This document shows, in pieces, positions 1-8,111 of a stretch of DNA of 56,759 nucleotides. This stretch comes from Bacteroidota bacterium (GTDB lineage: Bacteria; Bacteroidota; Bacteroidia; Cytophagales; Cyclobacteriaceae): the NCBI GenBank assembly GCA_024280115.1, contig JAJRQT010000073.1:1-56759 (forward strand), written 5' to 3'. The notes beneath the pieces were generated by a model. The model was not told the DNA's origin, ran no database searches, and saw only the letters and a program-made list of their open reading frames with translations. The position numbers were made by a program, and so were the translations under genes. How positions within the stretch are numbered: position 1 is the stretch's first letter; every line of letters starts with the position of its first letter.

Positions 1-110
1 CTTCTTGGCTTAAAAAAGATTTTCTACCCCAAATTGACAATACAGCCTGTCAGGCTCCTTGGCGTAAAAAGACACATTATCAGTTAGTTAATGAAATATT
101 AAAGCCCTAA
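1..110 (+). CDS. 3' end of an unidentified protein (partial)
   Basis: The third forward frame is open from the left edge to a TAA at 108-110 and gives about 35 residues ending in NEILKP. The mix of Trp, Lys and aromatic residues reads like a true C-terminus rather than chance translation, and no gene on the other strand competes for it. The family is not recognised, and the rest of the gene lies outside the window. Confidence 0.4.
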   Translation, partial: SWLKKDFLPQIDNTACQAPWRKKTHYQLVNEILKP

Positions 111-541
111 GGTTAACGACTATGGTGTTGTCACCAACATGTACATGCCCATGAACCATTTTAAACGCAGAATTATCGCCTCATTTTTGTTGGTCACAAG
201 ACCAACAAAGGAATGTCTGCTAGTGAGGCTAAAGTCAATAAATTAAGGATCTATGCACTGATCGCCATGGTTTTTGCCTGCCTACGGACCAATGTCAATT
301 AGTTAAAAGTATCCTCAATCTTCTTCACCTTGGCCTGTGGCACACAGGCCGAAATATGTGTATGTTTTACTGGTCTGTGGGCCACAGACCATGGAAAATG
401 CTTAAATTATTGACACGAGCCTACGGACAGGTAGGCACAGATTGAGGCGCTTTGACGATGAAAATTCCATAACTAATTGACATGGGACGGCGAGCCAAGG
501 AAGTTAATTGCGGTATAGACTCAAGTGGGTAAAAACAGTAA
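111..541. other. Intergenic stretch with hairpins, no gene
   Basis: No convincing reading frame is seen. A perfect 10-bp stem with an ACAA loop lies at 186-209 (TTTGTTGGTC arms) and could end transcription of the gene to the left. A palindrome-bearing element follows at 313-447 and is listed separately. The anti-sigma gene ends at 542 on the other strand, so this is a convergent gap. Confidence 0.6.
313..447. repeat. Palindromic element, GGTCTGTG-hairpin family, locus 1
   Basis: The ends are a perfect 9-bp inverted repeat, CCTCAATCT (313-321) and AGATTGAGG (439-447). Inside are two strong hairpins: GGCCTGTG/CACAGGCC at 332-350 (loop GCA) and TGGTCTGTGG/CCACAGACCA at 371-391 (1-nt loop). A weaker GCCTAC/GTAGGC palindrome lies near the right end. 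The second hairpin recurs almost unchanged at about 51.0 and 54.65 kb. The architecture (terminal inverted repeat around internal hairpins, no gene) is like a MITE or REP/BIME element. The class is inferred. Confidence 0.6.
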
Positions 542-829
542 TCATTTTTTTTCTACATCCTTGATGATCTGATTTTTAAAGTCATCAGAAAGTTTTTCAG
601 ACATGGAAAATTTTGAATTGGAATCGAATGCGATATGATTTTTGAGAAGTGTATCCAATTCGATACTTTGTTTTTGATGCTTTCTGCAAGCGTCGCACAT
701 GCTTGTGTGAATCATGAGCTGTAACTTTTCAATCGGACTAAGTTTAAAGTGCAGTTTCTTTTCTATAAGACCGGATGCTTTTTTACAGGAAAGGACCAGG
801 ATGTTCATTAATTTCTTCATTGGGATCAT
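542..829 (-). CDS. Small zinc-finger-like anti-sigma factor
   Basis: This 95-residue soluble protein carries an H-x3-C-x2-C motif (H41, C45, C48 in HTSMCDAC), the hallmark of ZAS-type anti-sigma zinc fingers. It has no membrane segment, so it would act in the cytoplasm by sequestering the sigma factor. Its ATG overlaps the stop of the sigma gene by 4 bases (ATGA), which implies translational coupling. A second in-frame ATG lies at codon 4. Family members often respond to redox or metal stress through the zinc site. The inducing signal here is unknown. Confidence 0.65.
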   Translation of the reverse strand: MIPMKKLMNILVLSCKKASGLIEKKLHFKLSPIEKLQLMIHTSMCDACRKHQKQSIELDTLLKNHIAFDSNSKFSMSEKLSDDFKNQIIKDVEKK

Positions 830-1425
830 AATTTAAACCAATTATTTTCGATACAAATTTTCAACTGCAACTTGGCTCTATGAAGCATTTGCCAGTAATT
901 AGACGAGCTGATATTTAAATCCTGACAAATTTCTTTTCCACTTTTTTCTTCAAGGTATTTGAACTGAATTGCCATAAACCAGGTTTCAGGGAGTGCCTCC
1001 ATACAATTCTGAAGTACATCCTTAAATTCTGTGTTGTCAAGCAGATGCTCCTCTGATTCTTTCCACTCCGATGGTCTCATTTCCTTTCTCCACGTGCCAT
1101 CAGAATCAAAGATTTTTTCCAGTACATTCGTATTGTTATGATCTACCTTTAGGGAAGACATATTGATGACATTTCTACGAAATTTTTTCCTGTGATAATC
1201 AATGATTTTATTATTAATAATGGCGAACAACCAGGTTTTTGGCTGACTATTCCCTTGAAATTTATCCAATGATTTAAATGCAGCTAAAAAGGTTTCCTGT
1301 ACAAGGTCTTGTGCGGTTTCTCTGTCATTTGTTTTATGCAGTGCCCAACTAAACAGGTTGTCTGCATAAAGAGAGACCCATTCCTGAATATTGTTATTTG
1401 TCGATGCCGCTTGATCGTTTCCCAT
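826..1425 (-). CDS. ECF-type RNA polymerase sigma-70 factor
   Basis: The 199-residue protein has the two-domain ECF layout. Region 2 spans about residues 18-90, with the DLVQETFLAAF core helix and an aromatic/basic -10-binding stretch (TWLFAIINNKIIDYHRKK). Region 4, at about 135-190, has the helix-turn-helix SGKEICQDLNISSSNYWQML and the LHRAK segment typical of Sigma70_r4_2. The linker between them is longer than usual (about 45 residues). It redirects RNA polymerase to a specific regulon and is presumably held by the anti-sigma encoded by the overlapping gene downstream. A TATCTTTG box lies 27 bases upstream of the ATG. Confidence 0.9.
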   Translation of the reverse strand: MGNDQAASTNNNIQEWVSLYADNLFSWALHKTNDRETAQDLVQETFLAAFKSLDKFQGNSQPKTWLFAIINNKIIDYHRKKFRRNVINMSSLKVDHNNTNVLEKIFDSDGTWRKEMRPSEWKESEEHLLDNTEFKDVLQNCMEALPETWFMAIQFKYLEEKSGKEICQDLNISSSNYWQMLHRAKLQLKICIENNWFKL

Positions 1426-1739
1426 AAAAATAATAAAAACTTTATGCTCGCCAAAGATAGATAAAATTCAGTTTATTTTTTGGTGTTGTTGCGGATGAGT
1501 GTCATTTCTTTAAGCTGAAATAATATGCAGGGCTTTTTGTTGAAGATCGTGCGAGCAGGCCTAATGATGAGGTAGAAAGAATGGTGAAAAGGTAAATGAC
1601 GCCCACTATTCGAAATGACAATGAATATTTTGGTTATTCTCGTACCTTTTGCGTCCACCTACCGGACCAGGCAGAAGGTCTGTTAGCTATCTGGATGATC
1701 AACTCAAATAGCCAACAGATCCAAGAACAGGTCTGGGAA
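1426..1739. other. Intergenic gap with a dispersed repeat
   Basis: No gene is supported. The sigma-gene promoter box is at its left end. About 45 bases from roughly 1473 resemble the stretch from about 4034 (shared core ATGAGT.TCATTTCT after TTATTTTTTG). Both copies lie just past the 3' end of a minus-strand gene, so they may belong to a dispersed 3'-end repeat. The short open frames here are judged spurious. Confidence 0.45.
1452..1459 (-). promoter_or_regulatory. -7 box TATCTTTG of the sigma/anti-sigma operon
   Basis: Read on the minus strand the sequence is TATCTTTG, an exact match to the Bacteroidota -7 consensus TAnnTTTG, 27 bases before the sigma ATG. No clear -33 TTTG-like box is seen at the expected 19-21 bp spacing, so either the promoter is weak at -33 or the gene is read by an alternative sigma factor, possibly itself. 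Confidence 0.5.
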
Positions 1740-3365
1740 TTAATTGAAACTTATTGGCACGGAGAAATCAACAGATACCTTGTTACACCCCTGATATCCA
1801 ATTGACCAATCGTCAAGTTTGGTTATAATTTCCACTGCTGAGTCATCAAGAAAATTACTGCCGGCACTCTTAATTATATGCGGATTTTGTACTTTTCCTT
1901 TTAGGTCGATCGTAAATCCTACAAGTACTTTCCCGCGATTATCTGTTTGGTTGAGAATCCTTCGAACTTCATAGCGTATGTCACGTGCAAATATGGGAAT
2001 TCCTCCATATTTATAAAACGGCAAACGTTTTGCGCTCATAGTTCTCAAATCTTTGTCATACCTTCCAAACATTGGAGGAGGAGGTGGTGGTAATTGCATT
2101 TTAATTTCCACACTCTTAAACTCTGGTAATTTGATATTGACTACACCCTTTTCCATGACAAATGAATAAGAATGGTCGGTATTCTTTTGGTGAGAGACTG
2201 TTGAAGTTACTGTTTTATATCCAAGATAGGATATCTCCAGATTTGCTCCTTCAGGTACGTCCATTTGAAATTCACCGCTTTCATCAACCACACAACCATT
2301 GGAAGAGTTTTCTTGCATCACAATAGCATATTTTAATGGAACATTATCTTCGCTCTTTACCGTCCCTTTAATACTAACTATGCTGCCTTCTTGCTGAGAA
2401 AAATAATTATCGTGATCAATTTTCTCTCCTTTTGCTGAAACAAGCTGATCTTCATTTGGGTCAATATCTTCACTATTCACGATAACTACTGGTTTCGCAA
2501 ACGCAAACATAAGGCCTGCTATTACCGGCAACAAGAGTAATAATTTCACCTTTTTAAATCCTGGGGATTTTTCTTTTTTCATCATTTCCATTCGTTTTTT
2601 GTTTAGGGAAAAGTTCAGGTTGTTCGTAAAACCCATTACCTTTACTCCCATTAATTGATTAATTAATAAAGCCTGGTAATGGCCGGGGTTGTAACCTGCA
2701 AGTAACACTCCCTGGTCTGCCAGGTACTCGTGATTTTGCTTGATTGACTTTTCGTACAACCAAACGATTGGATTTATCCAAAAAACTACTGTCAACAGTT
2801 CAACGATCAAAAGATCCACCCAATGCCGCTCCTGAATGTGCACTTTTTCATGAGCAATGATATTGGACAATTCTTCTTTTGAATATTCTTTAATATGTAT
2901 AAAAACCACTTTAAAAAAAGAAAATGGCATGATCTTATGCTTTTGATTGATAACGGTGACTCCTTCAATTTGCAACTTTTCTCCTACGCTAAATTTGAGC
3001 AGTAAAAATGCAGTCTGAAGTAATAACCTCAGAAAGAAGAAGGACGCCCCGATAATATAAAGTGATGAAATAATAGTTGCCAATTGCCAAAAACCTTCCT
3101 CATTATTGATGTCGGAATTGCTGGAAAGTACTATAGGAAGGGTTTGCGAATCAAATGTAAAGAATTCTGAATTATTGAGCATCGCTGCCGGAGAAATGTA
3201 TGTAACCGGAAAAATGGGAAGAAGCACAGCCAGAATCAATCCTATGATCAGGTATATTCTGTTGGAGGTATAGAAGGTTTCCTTTCTCAAAACAAATTGA
3301 TATAACAGATAAAAAAGAATTATGCCGATAGAGGCTTTAAGGAAATAAATCAAATACGTTTCCAT
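1740..3365 (-). CDS. M56 (BlaR1-like) membrane metallopeptidase with TonB-like C-terminus
   Basis: This 541-residue membrane protein has N-terminal helices at about 5-25, 38-55 and 96-125. A peptidase M56 domain follows, with the zinc motif HEKVH at 172-176 and a downstream ligand Glu in NHEYLAD (about 211-217). A further membrane helix lies near 275-292. The outer part has a carboxypeptidase-regulatory-like fold (about 330-400), a poly-proline stretch and a TonB C-terminal-like domain (about 455-541). Family knowledge: M56 sensors cleave or inactivate the cognate BlaI repressor on an envelope signal. The repressor gene lies 39 bp upstream or more. The TonB-like tail is common in Bacteroidota members. 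The signal is unknown. Confidence 0.85.
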   Translation of the reverse strand: METYLIYFLKASIGIILFYLLYQFVLRKETFYTSNRIYLIIGLILAVLLPIFPVTYISPAAMLNNSEFFTFDSQTLPIVLSSNSDINNEEGFWQLATIISSLYIIGASFFFLRLLLQTAFLLLKFSVGEKLQIEGVTVINQKHKIMPFSFFKVVFIHIKEYSKEELSNIIAHEKVHIQERHWVDLLIVELLTVVFWINPIVWLYEKSIKQNHEYLADQGVLLAGYNPGHYQALLINQLMGVKVMGFTNNLNFSLNKKRMEMMKKEKSPGFKKVKLLLLLPVIAGLMFAFAKPVVIVNSEDIDPNEDQLVSAKGEKIDHDNYFSQQEGSIVSIKGTVKSEDNVPLKYAIVMQENSSNGCVVDESGEFQMDVPEGANLEISYLGYKTVTSTVSHQKNTDHSYSFVMEKGVVNIKLPEFKSVEIKMQLPPPPPPMFGRYDKDLRTMSAKRLPFYKYGGIPIFARDIRYEVRRILNQTDNRGKVLVGFTIDLKGKVQNPHIIKSAGSNFLDDSAVEIITKLDDWSIGYQGCNKVSVDFSVPISFN

Positions 3366-3404
3366 ATCAAGTTGTTATTTAAATAAGAACAATAAGTTCA
3401 GCCA

Positions 3405-3794
3405 TCACAGTTCGCTTTTTTCATCTTCATTTTTCATTTCATCTTTGGCCATGTCCATCATCTCCTCCAATTCTTGAATGGTCAGATTATTTTCTTTGGC
3501 AAAAAAGGCTGCCATTTTTGGAAATGAGCCATTGAAATAATTCTTAATCAGGTTAGTAAATTGGAACTTTGAATATTCCTCTTTACTCACTTTTGGGAAA
3601 TACACGTAGGTGGTTCCATACGCTTTATGATCTACAAAGTCTTTTTTCTCCAATACCCTCAATACAGTTGATACTGTATTGTAAGCAGGTTTTGGATCTG
3701 GGAATTGTTCAACAAGGTCTCTGACGATGGATTCATTCATGTTCCAGAGGATTTGCATAACTTGCTCTTCTGCTTTTGTAAGATCTCTAATCAT
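3405..3794 (-). CDS. BlaI/MecI-family winged-helix repressor
   Basis: The protein begins MIRDLTKAEEQVMQILW, the usual BlaI start, followed by a winged helix with PAYNTVSTVLRVLEKK as recognition segment and an acidic C-terminal dimer part. The frame extends to a TTG at 3818, but the ATG at 3794 fits the family start and is preferred. It lies 39 bp upstream of the M56 gene, the standard repressor-sensor operon. It probably represses its own promoter. A 20-bp tandem repeat just upstream is the candidate operator. Confidence 0.88.
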   Translation of the reverse strand: MIRDLTKAEEQVMQILWNMNESIVRDLVEQFPDPKPAYNTVSTVLRVLEKKDFVDHKAYGTTYVYFPKVSKEEYSKFQFTNLIKNYFNGSFPKMAAFFAKENNLTIQELEEMMDMAKDEMKNEDEKSEL

Positions 3795-3841
3795 GTCATT
3801 TGTATTAAGCTCATACAATTATACTATTATATTTTTAGTTA

Positions 3842-3881
3842 TTCAACTATATATATAATATTTCAACTATATATATAATAT
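3842..3881. promoter_or_regulatory. Tandem 20-bp repeat, candidate BlaI operator
   Basis: The 20-mer TTCAACTATATATATAATAT occurs twice in direct tandem, at 3842-3861 and 3862-3881, about 48 bases upstream of the repressor ATG. A period of about two helical turns would place two repressor dimers on the same DNA face. The AT-only core may also hold the promoter. Operator function is inferred from position and repetition. Confidence 0.45.
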
Positions 3882-4140
3882 TTTCCCAAAACATGCCTCG
3901 CCTTCTCGTAGCCTGTTCAGCAGATCAAGGGATTTTTCATAGTATTGGGTATTTTATTTTTAGTGTCTTTGTTGGCATCTGAATAGTTAATTATTGCTCG
4001 CAATAACGGCTGCCAAAGATTGTTAAATACGGCTTATTTTTTGATGCTCTTTCGAATGAGTATCATTTCTATTGGAAATATAAAAATGGGGCAAGTTATC
4101 AACACATTACTCTTTAAAAACAAACGAGGTTTGGATAATA
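3882..4140. other. Convergent/intergenic gap, dispersed repeat
   Basis: No gene is supported. Bases from about 4028 to 4085 resemble those at about 1466-1525 and sit just after the GH78 stop on the minus strand. The open frame starting at 4020 on the plus strand runs into the GH78 gene antisense and is rejected. Confidence 0.4.
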
Positions 4141-7100
4141 TCATTTATATTCGACGACAAAATGATATGCTCCGGAAGCGAGTGATATCATCGCCTCTTT
4201 TTCATTTGTATCAATTAAATCAATGCTTTCAGCAGGAACAATTTTTCCGTTTTCATAAAGTGAGATATTACTTTCCCGAACTGATTTTAACTCTTTTCCC
4301 ATAAGCGGAAGATGGAAAACAGCACTAGTATTTGTCGGGATTTTAAAATTATATTCAATTATATTTCCTTTTCTCACCCAATGTGACGATACAACTCCAT
4401 AAGTAGTTTTGACCTCTGCTTTTGCCCAGTCTAAATTTTTGACAGGAATGGGCGCCAAAACAATCTTCTTAAATCCGGGGGCTTCCGTTGATGGGCGTAT
4501 TCCCGCAAGGTAGCCATAGAACCATTCCCCACATGAGCCGAGGGCAAAATGGTTTCTGGAATTCATACTTGGTCCATTAGTATCACCATCCCACAACTCC
4601 CAAATTGTCGTAGCCCCTTTCTCTACAGTATATCCCCAGGATGGATATGTTTTCTGCGTGGCGACTGTAAAGGCCAGGTCGTTGTACCCGTAATCACTAA
4701 GTGTGGGTAGAAGAAGAGAAACGCCCAAAAATCCTGTGGTAAGGTGATTGTCCTTTGCCTTTACATTTTCGATGATAGTGGCAGCAACCGCATTTCGGCG
4801 ATCTTCGGGAACTATGCCAAAATTCAAGGGAATCAAATTTGCTGTCTGTGTATTGCCCGTGTAGGTATTATTTTTTTTATCAAAATGTTTTCTGTTAAAT
4901 GCCTTGGCAATTTTTTCTGATAATTCTTTATACTCTTTCTCATCGGTAGCCTTACCGAGTATCCCAGCAATTTTCGAAACCATTTTAGCTCCATAAAAGT
5001 AGTATGCTGAACCAATGGGTTCAGATGGAGACTTTTCTGCTGCCACCCAATCGCCGTAACCACTTTTTTCATAAAGATCTCCTACACTTTTAGATTTCAT
5101 ATAATCTACCCAAGCTAATATGGCATCGTAATTTTCCTCAAGAATTCGTTGATCGCCATAAAATTTGTACATCACCCAAGGGACCACATAAACCGCATCG
5201 CCCCAGCCGGGTGCAGCGGGTCCTTTTACAACAATCACAGGATTAACATCGTGTACTGCACCATCGTCATCCTGACTATCAGTGATATCGTTCATCCACT
5301 TATTGAAAAAGCCGATCATTTCCATATTATAACTTGCCGTTGGGGCAAAAGCCTGCGCATCTCCCATCCAACCCAAGCGCTCATCACGCTGCGGGCAGTC
5401 AGTTGGAACAGAATACATATTGCTTGCCTGACCCCATAGAATGTTATGCTGAACTTTGTTGAGTAATTCATTTGAACATGAAAATTCACCAATGTTCGGC
5501 GCTTCGGAATAAACCACAAGTCCTGTAAGGGCGTCGAGGTTAGGTTCGCCGGGGAAACCTGTTACTTCAATATAGCGGTAGCCGTGATAGGTAAATAAGG
5601 GTTGCCACTCTTCAAGGCCTTCCCCTTTCAATATATAAATGTCAGTGGCTTCGGCTTTTCTTAAATTTTCACGGTAAACATTTCCGTCAGGTTTTAACGT
5701 CTCTGCAAAACGAAGCTGTACAGAATCTCCCCGTTCACCTTTAACTTTCAGTTTCGCCCATCCGGCAAAATTCTGCCCCATATCCACCACATAAACTCCT
5801 TCGGACGGATTGGTAATTTTAACGGGTTCAATTTCCTTGACAACTCGAAGCGGAGGCCCTTGCTGAGCAACAAGCTTCCCCTCTTCTTTATCCAGCACAG
5901 TTACTTTGTGCCATTTTGAATCATCAAAATTCACACTATCCCAACCTTTTTCTTCTAGTCGGGCATCATATTTTTCGCCATTATATAAGGTGGTTTCGAT
6001 AATTGGGGCATCATGCGCCTTCCAGTTATCATTTGTGATAAATGTCTTACTCGTACCATCTTCGTAATCCACCTTTAGCTGCATGAAGAAACGTAAGGGG
6101 CCCTTGCTATATACGATTGACCCCCGCCAGCCGAGACCACCGCTCCACCACTGATTGCCAAGAATTGCGCCAATGGCATTTGTGCCATTATGGAGCAGCT
6201 TCGCAACATCAAATGTCTGGTACTGAATACGTTTTGGGTAATGCGTCCAACCTGGAGTAAAAACAGCATCTCCAACCCTCTGTCCATTTATATGCATTTC
6301 ATAGCCACCCAAACCGGTAACATAAGCGCGGGCATGTTTTATCTTTTTATCAATCTTTATCTCATTACGGACCAAAACCGGACGTGGAGCTTCGTATTTG
6401 TTCTGCTCATCCACTTTTTCCCATTGCCCTGTTTCATAATCGCCAAGAAGTTTTATTTGCTCCCAACCCGAATCATTGAATGCAAACTTTTCCCATCCGG
6501 AGAATTCTTTATTTGTTGTTTTCCAGTCTTTAGTAGTTTTATCGGCAGCAATATATATTTCACTTCCATCGTCGAAATTAATTTTAAGACTAAATAGCAG
6601 GCCACAAACATTGCCGGCAGTATTCGCGGCTTTGATGGCAATGATATTTTCTTTTTTAATGATATCACTCACATCAAAATCAAATACTGTTTGCCAGGAA
6701 TCCCCGCTTCCAAGCTCCTTATTGTTAAAATGAGCTGTGAATTTATTATCAGCAGTCATGCGCATCAGAGCAGAGGTGACTGTTTTGTTGGCAGGAAGAT
6801 TTACCTTTTTCCTGAAATACACAGGTTTATTGATGCCGATTTCAGTGGGATGCCAAATCCATTCTTTCCATTTCCACTTTTTCTCTTCCTCTTCTTTTGG
6901 CTGTTCAATAATCTCTTTGCCGATCCAGTTTGCCAGCCATTCGCGCTCTGTTAATATTCCCATTTCCCAGGTTGCCGCTTCGCTATAAGGTGATACAATT
7001 CCATTTGTGTCCCATGTTTTTACTTTCCAATGATATGTAGATTGTGATTTAAGTTCAGGACCGGAATAGACAACATGTGCCGACTGACCTGAATCAACTT

Positions 7101-7353
7101 TACCGCTGTCCCAAATATCAGCTTTGTCCTTCTTCAGTTTTTTAGCACTGCTGGCTACCAATATTTGATAGGCAGACTGAGTGGCGCCACGGCGGGAATC
7201 ATTAATCTCCCAGAAGAAGCGAGGCTTTTTGATATCGATACCCATCGGATTTGACCTGTACTCACATCTTAGATTGACAATCATCTTTTGGGGATTTTCC
7301 GTACAGGCACCGGCAAGAAGAAAAAGAATCAGGATTTGCGTAAATATTTTCAT
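4141..7353 (-). CDS. GH78 alpha-L-rhamnosidase, lipoprotein
   Basis: The 1070-residue protein starts with a lipoprotein signal (LLAGAC, Cys17), so it is anchored in the outer or inner membrane. Domains in order are an N-terminal fibronectin-like Bac_rhamnosid_N part (about 20-130), carbohydrate-binding beta domains, the (alpha/alpha)6 catalytic barrel (about 610-960) and a C-terminal beta domain. Signature stretches are DCPQRDERLGWMGDAQ at about 651-666, which holds the usual general acid, and TIWELWDGD near 912-920. Family members release terminal L-rhamnose from polysaccharides, glycosides or ulvan-type glycans. An extra Lys/Trp/Glu-rich insert lies near residues 150-170. It is the last gene of a minus-strand glycan-degradation run. 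Confidence 0.92.
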   Translation of the reverse strand: MKIFTQILILFLLAGACTENPQKMIVNLRCEYRSNPMGIDIKKPRFFWEINDSRRGATQSAYQILVASSAKKLKKDKADIWDSGKVDSGQSAHVVYSGPELKSQSTYHWKVKTWDTNGIVSPYSEAATWEMGILTEREWLANWIGKEIIEQPKEEEEKKWKWKEWIWHPTEIGINKPVYFRKKVNLPANKTVTSALMRMTADNKFTAHFNNKELGSGDSWQTVFDFDVSDIIKKENIIAIKAANTAGNVCGLLFSLKINFDDGSEIYIAADKTTKDWKTTNKEFSGWEKFAFNDSGWEQIKLLGDYETGQWEKVDEQNKYEAPRPVLVRNEIKIDKKIKHARAYVTGLGGYEMHINGQRVGDAVFTPGWTHYPKRIQYQTFDVAKLLHNGTNAIGAILGNQWWSGGLGWRGSIVYSKGPLRFFMQLKVDYEDGTSKTFITNDNWKAHDAPIIETTLYNGEKYDARLEEKGWDSVNFDDSKWHKVTVLDKEEGKLVAQQGPPLRVVKEIEPVKITNPSEGVYVVDMGQNFAGWAKLKVKGERGDSVQLRFAETLKPDGNVYRENLRKAEATDIYILKGEGLEEWQPLFTYHGYRYIEVTGFPGEPNLDALTGLVVYSEAPNIGEFSCSNELLNKVQHNILWGQASNMYSVPTDCPQRDERLGWMGDAQAFAPTASYNMEMIGFFNKWMNDITDSQDDDGAVHDVNPVIVVKGPAAPGWGDAVYVVPWVMYKFYGDQRILEENYDAILAWVDYMKSKSVGDLYEKSGYGDWVAAEKSPSEPIGSAYYFYGAKMVSKIAGILGKATDEKEYKELSEKIAKAFNRKHFDKKNNTYTGNTQTANLIPLNFGIVPEDRRNAVAATIIENVKAKDNHLTTGFLGVSLLLPTLSDYGYNDLAFTVATQKTYPSWGYTVEKGATTIWELWDGDTNGPSMNSRNHFALGSCGEWFYGYLAGIRPSTEAPGFKKIVLAPIPVKNLDWAKAEVKTTYGVVSSHWVRKGNIIEYNFKIPTNTSAVFHLPLMGKELKSVRESNISLYENGKIVPAESIDLIDTNEKEAMISLASGAYHFVVEYK

Positions 7354-7622
7354 AGTTCAAATTATTTTAGCAGCGAGCATTATTTGCAATTCATTGTTAA
7401 AGAAACCTCTATTATTTTACAGGTAGAAACAGAAATGATACTATTGACTTTATAGTTAATTGCAATTTTAGCATCAACAGGATCTCATACTGGTGCATAT
7501 TTGCAAGGCGTACCATTTATAATATTATTACCGAGGCAAAAATTAGAAATCCCGAGCTGTAGAAAGATGTGGATAATGTTTTTAGCTGGACCAACTCTAA
7601 ATAAAACAAAAAACTGGTTCGA

Positions 7623-7817
7623 TGCGTCTCGCTCGGACCTTTTTCGTTTTTCACCTTTGCCGATACACTGGCGCGGTTCCCAGTGTTGCATTCCATGATC
7701 GCGGGTTTAGTTTAAGAATCCGGCAACCTGCCATTACGAAAATGATATACCCAATTGATATGAAAAGAAAGATACTGTTTAGTAAAACAGAGCAGATCAT
7801 ATGAGAAGCGAGACGCA
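7623..7817. repeat. 195-bp element with perfect 11-bp terminal inverted repeats
   Basis: TGCGTCTCGCT at 7623-7633 is the exact reverse complement of AGCGAGACGCA at 7807-7817. Between them lies a hairpin ACACTGG/CCAGTGT (7665-7685). No coding capacity is visible. The form suggests a small non-autonomous insertion, but no second copy is in this window and no target duplication was identified. Confidence 0.4.
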
Positions 7818-7842
7818 CCAGTGGGAGAGCTTTCGTTGTTAA

Positions 7843-7903
7843 ATACCGGGTTGAAAACCCTGATTTTCATTGTATAGGCACAAGTCACAGACTTGCGCCA
7901 GTG
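7843..7903. repeat. 61-bp dispersed repeat, copy 1
   Basis: This 61-bp segment starts ATACCGGGTTGAAAAC and ends GACTTGCGCCAGTG. It recurs at 29388-29448 with only a few mismatches in its middle, and more degenerately at about 8046-8106. It contains the palindrome CAAGTC-ACA-GACTTG. The origin is unknown. Confidence 0.65.
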
Positions 7904-8111
7904 ACGTACCATTTACCAACCCTCTGGTGCCACTTCTATTTTGCAACTACATCTTTGTATCAATTTCCAATAGATCAGGTTTGGAATTATGGCATATCTA
8001 CCGGGTATAATATCATTTTTCGATATGAGGGTAGAAAATTCTACTCCCAGTTGGGTTAAAATGCTGCTTTCATTGCTTAGATACAAGTCAAAGACTTGCT
8101 CCAGTAGGGTG

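Larger units (their letters stand above)
7354..8111. other. 758-bp intergenic region filled with repeats
   Basis: No credible gene is seen, and the short frames on both strands overlap repeats. It holds an element with 11-bp terminal inverted repeats (7623-7817), a 61-bp repeat (7843-7903) shared with 29388-29448, and a degenerate third copy at about 8046-8106. Its length makes it uncertain that GH78 is cotranscribed with the genes upstream. Confidence 0.6.
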
